A stretch of DNA of 64,000 nucleotides from contig JACZZP010000010.1 in the NCBI GenBank assembly GCA_015183035.1, forward strand, positions 434,001-498,000, in the 5' to 3' direction. A program made the translations under genes and the position numbers. Source of the stretch: Meloidogyne chitwoodi (Eukaryota; Nematoda; Chromadorea; Rhabditida; Meloidogynidae). Below, piece by piece: positions 61,592 through 64,000 of this stretch (the first letter of the stretch is position 1; every line of letters starts with the position of its first letter). The notes under the pieces were generated by a model. It had not been told where the DNA came from. It worked only from the letters and a program-made list of their open reading frames with translations, and made no database searches.

Positions 61592-62763
61592 TTATTTCGA
61601 AAAATCAAAGGCACGGCGAGTGGATGCTTGAATAGCTTCAATAAATGCTGAACGTACACCTTATTTTAATATAATTTAATTAAAATTTATTTTTTTTCAA
61701 ATTAAATACCATGCTTTTCAAGTTCTCTAATACCCTCAATTGTCGTACCTGCTGGAGAACAAACTTGATCTTTTAATTGAGCAGGAGATGAAAAGTCTGT
61801 AGAAGCATCTGCCAATTTTGTCAATAAATTTTGTGCTGTACCCTAATTTATAAAAATTATTATATTCTCTATTTATAATAAAAACCTTAACAGTATCAGT
61901 CGCAAGTTGTGTGGCCAACTCACGATTTAATCCAGCAAGTACACCACCATCAACCAGTGCTTCAATTACTAAAGCAACCTTTAAACAATAAAAAGAAAGT
62001 AAAGATAAACTCAAAAAAAAAAGACAACAACTAATACATAATTGTTTTATTTTTAATAAAAACTCTCTCACAAAAGCTGGTCCACAACCCGAAATACTTG
62101 AAGCAGCATTAAAGTTAGCTTCATCAACACGAATGCAATGTCCAACATACGAGCTGAGCACTGAAACTAATTCAACCAATTCTAGAGGTGTCTCAGAGTC
62201 TGCAGATAAAACTAAAGTACCAGCAGAGACAGCACAATTGATATTAGGCATTAAGCGCATACTGTGACCATCAAAACCGACTGACCTTTTTTTTAAATTA
62301 GAAAATAATAATAATTTAATTTAAAAAAAATAAACTTGAGTTCTTTATCAAAATGTCCAAGAGATATTCCACTCATAATCGAAATACAAAGAATTCCTGG
62401 TACTCCAAAATAAAACCATTCATTTGCTTTAACTTCATTAATAAATGTAGCAAACATTTGAGGCTTAACTGCAATCAAAATAATAGCACGAGGCTTTTTT
62501 ACTTCTTTATAAAATATATTTTTTGGATAAGCAGAAGCAAATCCCTCTAAACGCCAACTTTTAGCTGTAGTCTCAGATCGTGTACAAATTGAGATATCTG
62601 ATTTATTAATAAAACCTAAAAAATTAAATTTTTTGATAAATTTTGTAAATTTTTAACCTGAATCAACAAATCCAGAGACTAATGCCTTAGCCATTTTTCC
62701 ACCTCCGATAACATTTATATGAGGTTCGTCTTCGTTGAAACATTCCAAGAATAATTTTTTAAT
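61592..62763 (-). CDS. pycr-1: Pyrroline-5-carboxylate reductase
   Basis: Catalyses the last step of proline synthesis, reducing 1-pyrroline-5-carboxylate with NAD(P)H. Exons 62658-62763, 62336-62615, 62072-62285, 61886-61978, 61710-61842 and 61592-61659 join in frame. The N-terminal dinucleotide-binding fold is INVIGGGKMAKALVSGF. IILIAVKPQM and MRLMPNINC follow, and the C-terminal dimerisation/active-site signatures are ALVDGGVLAGLNRELA and VCSPAGTTIEGIRELEKHG. The most 5' exon begins at a splice acceptor (TATTTAG) and has no in-frame ATG before the Rossmann strand, so a short upstream exon with the start codon is missing from my model. The internal ATG in GGGKMAKAL cannot be the true start because the glycine motif precedes it. 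A small divergent gene begins at 63214. Confidence 0.88.
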
Positions 62764-63213
62764 CTAAATATGTAATTATTTAAATAATAATTTTTAAAAT
62801 TTAATCAAAATAACAACAATTGTTCCACTTAAATAATTGTCCTTAAAAAACAAAGAATGGTCACACGATGTTAAAAATAAATAATTTTTCTTTGCTCTAA
62901 TTTTCTTTCAATTTTTCTTTTTTTTTGTTATGTACTTTGCTCTTTTTTTGCTCATATTTTTGTCGTAAACAAAGTTGTTTACAACAAAAAAAAACAGAGG
63001 ATAGCTCAAAAATAGAATTCCCCTTATAAAAGTCACGAGAAAGAATGAGAGGAGAATAGAGGGAGGATTATTTGTTGACTGGGTGTGCATAATAAATAAA
63101 TATATCTAAAAGGTCCTCCCTCTCATAGCTCTATTTAAACAAAAAATTCATGCTTAAAATTCAGTCTAAATTATTTTTTCTTTTTTAAATTATAAAATCT
63201 AAAACAACGAATA
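62764..63213. promoter_or_regulatory. Divergent promoter region
   Basis: The 450-bp space between P5C reductase (-) and the small gene at 63214 (+) should hold both promoters and the missing first exon of the reductase. It contains the inverted pair AACAAAGTTGTTTACAAC near 62965. No TATA box stands out. Confidence 0.4.
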
Positions 63214-63714
63214 ATGGATGTTAAGCCTCCACCAAGTGCTCCTCTGGACATCCAGAAAGACGTACAAAAAGAGAGTATAAATACTTGGAGACCTTTTTTG
63301 ATTGGAAGTATGCAAAATATTTGTCTATTTTTAAATGAATAATTTTATCTAGATCGGATGAGAACCACTTCGGAGGATTCTGCAGAATCTTTTGACGCCT
63401 ATGACACAGCAGAGTATGCTCATTTTTTATAATTTTCACCTAGCATTTCCCTCTCTTTTAAAAGTTAAGGGTCTCCTATTTGATTCTAATATATATTTCC
63501 TAAAAATTATAGGTACGTAAAAACCGTAAAAATGGAGGAACGTCGTCCAAGTATAACTGAACAATTTTTTGGTACGTCAATGCCTGGCCGTTTGCGCAGC
63601 AACTCAACAACTGAGTATGAAGGACAAGAACATGAGACGAAATTCAAAAAAGTTGATTTGAAGCAATTCATGAAACATCAGAGAAAAATTCTTGGTGATG
63701 ATGAATGGCAGTGA
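63214..63714 (+). CDS. Small hydrophilic protein, unrecognised
   Basis: I do not recognise this family. Exons 63214-63307, 63353-63413 and 63513-63714 join in frame to about 118 aa. It begins MDVKPPPSAPLDIQKDVQKE and has no signal peptide or membrane span. It has several Ser/Thr phosphorylation-like sites: RTTSEDS, and RRPS in EERRPSITEQFFG, a basophilic kinase consensus. Around SMPGRLRSNS there is a second basic-Ser site, and the C-terminus is basic/acidic (KKVDLKQFMKHQRK, then GDDEW). All splice sites are canonical and phases match, so a real gene is likely. The composition suggests a small phospho-regulated cytosolic protein, but that is inference. AATAAA-like signals follow at about 63800. 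Confidence 0.7.
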
Positions 63715-64000
63715 ATTATTAAAATATAATAACGATAAAAAATAAGATTTAGAGTAATCGCGATGTATGTTAAAAATGTTTAATATATTTATTTATCAAG
63801 TGGAATAAACTTATTTGTAATTAACCTTATTTATTACTACGCCTATTTAAGGTTGGAATCCCACATTCATTAAATATAAAAAAATTAACCAACATTTTTC
63901 ATTCCGTCTGACACTTGTTTATTATTTAGCTCCATGTTCATCAAATAAATTATGAATATAATTATTTAAAAATCTAAAAAAATTAATATTTAATTTCAAT
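63715..64000. other. 3' region to window end
   Basis: AT-rich 3' flank of the small gene, with GGAATAAAC near 63802 as a poly-A signal candidate. Nothing further is recognised. Confidence 0.5.

Noticed and set aside
62908..63090. 60-codon minus-strand frame upstream of P5C reductase
   Set aside because: Hydrophobic and lysine-rich low-complexity frame with no donor that would join it in phase to the reductase; considered as the missing first exon but not supported.

Overview
The window looks like nuclear DNA from a very AT-rich nematode, most probably a plant-parasitic root-knot type (Meloidogyne-like). This is an inference from composition, the short introns with TTTTAG/TTTCAG acceptors, the gene set (a TPA-1 type novel PKC, a homolog of the C. 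elegans DUF4139 protein F37C4.5) and a probable polycistronic operon. The species cannot be fixed from sequence alone. No gene here looks prokaryotic. All exon models were worked out by hand from splice signals and reading-frame continuity.

Layout. 1-3.5 kb is AT-rich and holds two palindromic MITEs. 3.55-10.64 kb (+) is a 17-exon DUF4140/DUF4139 gene with MITEs in several introns. 11.88-12.30 kb is an arginine/serine-rich ORF fragment between exact 31-bp direct repeats. 12.4-14.26 kb (+) is copy A of an unrecognised membrane-protein family. 15.03-40.56 kb (-) is a novel protein kinase C gene (tpa-1 type) of about 25.5 kb; its large introns hold copy B of the family (17.08-19.25 kb, antisense), a 1-kb palindromic element, foldback elements, a minisatellite and a solo LTR. 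42.2-43.4 kb holds hAT-like and mariner-like MITEs. 43.60-45.52 kb (-) is a probable allatostatin-C/somatostatin-like neuropeptide precursor. 45.5-51.5 kb is AT-rich repeat sequence. 51.55-53.39 kb (-) is copy C. 53.79-57.98 kb (-) is a tight LARP7-like / MRPL42 / LIPT2 cluster, probably an operon. 58.79-60.99 kb (-) is copy D. 61.59-62.76 kb (-) is pyrroline-5-carboxylate reductase, and a small unrecognised gene (63.21-63.71 kb, +) is divergent from it.

The most novel item is the four-copy family A-D. The proteins have a signal peptide, a cysteine-containing ectodomain, a Thr-rich stalk, one membrane span and a Lys/Glu-rich cytoplasmic tail. The copies share intron positions, an ~80-bp promoter block with a TATA box, and several hundred bases of 3' flank. 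Two subtypes alternate along the DNA (A~C short tail, B~D long tail). Each copy carries a different small lesion (in A, B and C a frameshift; in D a changed donor site), so they are either decaying or affected by homopolymer consensus errors. The remaining genes are housekeeping: signalling (PKC), mitochondrial translation and lipoylation (MRPL42, LIPT2), small-RNP biology (LARP7-like) and proline synthesis.
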